Source: Spirogloea muscicola
Taxonomy: Eukaryota > Streptophyta > Zygnematophyceae > Spirogloeales > Spirogloeaceae
Assembly (NCBI GenBank): GCA_009602725.1
Contig: WELB01000012.1
Coordinates: 1-64,000, forward strand
DNA length: 64,000 nt
Direction: 5' to 3'
Shown: piece by piece, positions 61,601-64,000 of the stretch
Position numbering within the stretch: position 1 is the stretch's first letter
How the letters are laid out: every line of letters begins with the position of its first letter
Translations under genes and position numbers: made by a program
Notes under the pieces: model-generated
What the model saw: only the letters and a program-made list of their open reading frames with translations
Databases searched by the model: none
What the model was told of the DNA's origin: nothing

Positions 61601-62148
61601 GCAGCAAAGGCAAGCAATGCTGAATGCACCTGCTTGAAAAGTTGCACGAGTCAAAGACCTGCGAAGACTGAAGGTTGACAGGTAAGCGCCACAACTCATT
61701 CTCCACGGAAAAGAGAAGGATGCCGCGGTTCTCATCAAGAAACATAGGCCCATACTCTTTGCTCCGATGGAGGGGGAGCTGTGTCATAACAGGGAGAATT
61801 ATAACACCAAGCTCTACAGCAGCTGCAACTCAATTAAGTGCTGTAGCCCGCAATTGTGTCAATCTTATTTGTACCCATTGAATCCAATTACGGGGGGGCC
61901 GATAACAAGCTCAGTGTCCTGTCTTTCTGTTTCAACCATGATTTAAGTGGTGCACGATGGTCAGAGTGAAGGTCAAAGCAGTACTCTTTGTCTGATACAA
62001 GTGCTGATGCTGCTCTCACCTCACTGAGCTCGTGAAGGCCGGTCGCCCCAACTCCCCCCGCTGCAGGACAGCCTGCACCGCTGGCGACCTGAAGAGATTC
62101 GACGAGTAGGAGCAGAATTGGAACAGCTGTGGCCAAGGCGGCTGCCAT
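58618..62148 (-). CDS. Secreted proline-rich protein, probably GPI-anchored, with propeller-like domain
   Basis: Likely a cell-surface protein. Exon 1 (62148-62020) encodes a signal peptide, MAAALATAVPILLLLVES, with a likely cut at VASG-A. The middle exons have repeats with a beta-propeller look: MFLDENRGILLFSVENELWR (near 61740), NVVVDPSEGMAYFGADNPPS (near 60510) and VSFTSGQNLTVYSGVFAEST (near 60090). Many N-x-S/T sites would carry glycans. Exon 59395-59033 is a Pro-rich stalk (PPPKVSPIPPGLLSPPPQSP) of the hydroxyproline-rich kind. The last exon (58781-58618) ends in GMLATTALIIASVHMAVTYA after small residues, a typical GPI-attachment signal. I cannot name the family; similar propellers occur in algal wall or adhesion proteins. 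A single gene is likely but not every intron was placed, and an in-frame upstream ATG at 62181 is possible. Confidence 0.65.
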
Positions 62149-62695
62149 TGTCAGGCCGCGATGGGAAACACAGAGTGCCATCAGCTAGCTCTGGAAGCGA
62201 GGGTGCGACCCGCCCGTCCAGTGCACTGGCTGGCTCAAGTGACACGGCGGCAGCGGCGGCGGCGACGGCGGCGGCGGCGGCGGCGGCGTTGGCCGCGGCG
62301 GCGAGAGGTAGTACAGCTGTCGGGGCGGGCGGCAAGGAGCAACGGCCGCACGGAAACTGCTGCGGGCAGAGGGGCGGTATGAGAGCTCGAGCCGATCAGG
62401 CAGGCCTGCAGGGCTCCGCTGCAGGCCCTGCGGAGTGTCCTCTAGCAGCCTCTGTCAGGAAAGTGGCTCGTCCAAGGCGGCTGTAAATTGGGCAGACCAT
62501 GAGAATGGGGTTGCAGTCCGCTCTCGATGTTTGTAGCCCCGTCCTTTGCTGTTCCTTGCTGCGGAGCCGATTCCCGCAGAGGACTTGTCTCCTCATCGGG
62601 CCTTGCTATTGCAGCATTCATTGCCGTACACCTGGCATCCTGTTTTCTTTTCTGTTTCGGCTCGCGACAACCCACGCGAAAGCTGACCTTGTCAA
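62149..62695. promoter_or_regulatory. Upstream region of the proline-rich protein gene
   Basis: Contains a (GGC)n tract and GC-rich sequence. No other gene is supported; the plus-strand frames here cross the triplet repeat. Confidence 0.35.
62245..62303 (+). repeat. (GGC)n triplet tract
   Basis: Imperfect GGC repeat about 100-155 bases upstream of the ATG at 62148. In the sense direction of that gene it reads (GCC)n. Confidence 0.9.
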
Positions 62696-62745
62696 TAATA
62701 TTTGCGGGCTGGCTTTCACAGCCCTTGCCCCCGTTTGAGCCACTT
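62696..62745 (+). mobile_element. LINE-like 3' hairpin fragment
   Basis: Hairpin module at 62706-62724 (GGGCTG, shorter loop, CAGCCC) followed by 'ttgcccccgttt'. Only this piece is recognisable. Confidence 0.6.
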
Positions 62746-63379
62746 TCTGGGCGATAACCACTCCGCGCTGGAACCGTTTCGTTTGATCATTGAGCCGGCT
62801 GAAATACGTCAAAGTAGAACTGCCCAACACATCGCACCACCTCCCTGCAGCCATTGCCCTCTGCAAATCCGTCTACCCCGTCCGACATTGCCAGTGATGT
62901 TGATATGTGGCCGTGCATGCACATACCACATTGATCAGGCAATCCATAAAACCAAATAGAAGCATATGGCACATACACTCGTACCTGATTGCTTGATAGC
63001 AAGAATGACACTTCTGTGCTGGAAAGTGTATGATCTACTGATTGAAGCGTCGTCCAGCTAGGGCAACAGTGACGTCCACTAGATGATGGTACATGGCAGG
63101 GGCACTCACGTGAATATCGCAACATCCATGTCTGTTGTGAGCCAGGACAAAAAGCTAAACACCTAGACCCCAATCCCAGCTATGCTCACAAGATACCTAC
63201 TTGTCTGAGCTGCTTCTCTAGAGAGGGCTTGACTGCTTCAGCTGACGCCAAGGACGAACGCTGCAAAATAGGAGGGGGAGGCGCGCGGCCTGCATGATAT
63301 AAGAGGATGCCACAAGCAAGCCACTATTTCGTAAAGAAAAATCTAAGAGGGGCTAAGCTACCATAGTGGACACACCTCT
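62746..63379. other. Intergenic spacer
   Basis: No gene, known repeat or RNA was seen. A minus-strand 128-codon frame (62787-63173) has no recognisable content. Confidence 0.45.
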
Positions 63380-63404
63380 ACACACACACACACAGACACA
63401 CACA

Positions 63405-63444
<40 letters not shown>

Positions 63445-63460
63445 CACACACACGAGCACA
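63380..63460 (+). repeat. (CA)n microsatellite
   Basis: CA dinucleotide run with occasional GA and GAG interruptions. Confidence 0.95.
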
Positions 63461-63772
63461 TACTTATCTGGCAGACAAATCTGGGGCGCTGGAGCACCAT
63501 TCCGCAAACCAGTGGCCTGGCTTAGTGCTCGCCCCACGCTGATGTATTGATAGAGCCTGGGAACGCTGCAAAGTCAGTAAGAGCCGCATTCTGTGTCAAG
63601 CGCCGGTTGCGGGTCGCAAGTATGCCCTAAGCTACCGGCCCGACTTCGACGGCGCGACGGCGCGCTTCGACCACATGGGCCAGGCGATAAAGGGAGGACC
63701 ACTTGGTACCGTGGCCGCCATCAATGTCCATAGCGCACCGATGAAAGTGGTCTCCCTGGGGTGGTCCTTGTA
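63461..63772. other. Intergenic spacer
   Basis: Possibly retroelement-derived, but nothing is clear enough to call. Confidence 0.35.
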
Positions 63773-63890
63773 GAAGAAGTGGCTCTCCCAATGGGGGCAA
63801 GGGCTGTGAGAAGCCAGCCCGAAAAGAATTGACAAGGTTCGAAGGGGCCAAACTACGAGCTAAGCAGCTACTGCGGGGCCTGAAGAAGTG
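63773..63890 (-). mobile_element. LINE-like 3' tail, minus strand
   Basis: Hairpin at 63801-63820, with 'ccaatgggggcaag' before and 'gaaaagaattgacaaggttc' after. The first 91 bases are identical to 17780-17870. Confidence 0.75.
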
Positions 63891-64000
63891 CCGCTCCTTC
63901 CTTCTTCCAACATGGTTTGTCACTCAGCCAGGCACAGTCAACGTTGGTAAAAATGCGTCAGCAATCAGACGTCGAGGAGGAGGAGAAGCCCGCCGCTCCA

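Noticed and set aside
63380-63460. Regular repeat spacing, CRISPR-like at first glance
   Set aside because: Simple CA microsatellite in a eukaryotic genome; no spacers.

Overview
The window is nuclear DNA from a photosynthetic green eukaryote, most likely a green alga. Genes are cut by many short GT-AG introns, and the gene set is plant-like: a GUN1-type PPR-SMR protein, a land-plant-style R2R3-MYB, an ATP-dependent PEP carboxykinase with the plant-type N-terminal extension, and an At4g08330-like protein. GUN1 is known as a streptophyte protein, so a streptophyte (charophyte-grade) alga is my preferred guess. TGTAA motifs downstream of two genes, a signal common in chlorophytes, keep a chlorophyte possible. 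This placement is inference, not proof.

Layout. 0.7-5.6 kb (+): GUN1-like gene. 6.5-7.9 kb (+): At4g08330-like small Cys-rich protein. 13.4-8.3 kb (-): TRF4/PAPD5-type non-canonical poly(A) polymerase in 16 exons, with a tandem extra copy of its catalytic exon. 13.4-18.2 kb: a graveyard of truncated LINE-like retroelement 3' ends in both orientations. 18.2-23.7 kb (+): an unrecognised multi-exon gene with a beta-barrel-like C-terminal half. 24.5-23.7 kb (-): a weak hypothetical gene. 25.5-28.2 kb (+): R2R3-MYB. 28.2-33.2 kb: GC-rich block, LINE-like fragments and a fossil LTR-type element. 33.3-51.3 kb (+): a giant VPS13 lipid-transfer protein gene. 51.3-53.4 kb: more LINE-like tails. 53.4-57.2 kb (+): PEP carboxykinase. 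62.1-58.6 kb (-): a secreted, proline-rich, probably GPI-anchored protein. The last 1.8 kb holds microsatellites and LINE-like tails.

The genes do not form one pathway. Two probably act in the plastid or in plastid signalling (GUN1, and possibly the beta-barrel protein), two in nuclear gene control (TRF4, MYB), one in membrane-contact lipid transport (VPS13), one in carbon metabolism (PEPCK) and one at the cell surface.

The most notable observations are the tandem duplication of the TRF4 catalytic exon, in which the second copy has lost active-site residues, and a hairpin-bearing retroelement 3' module present in about twenty copies. Three single-N gaps (6368, 25508, 52842) sit in or beside repeats or GC-rich DNA, so the assembly is locally uncertain. 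I did not find a convincing wholly new multi-gene system.
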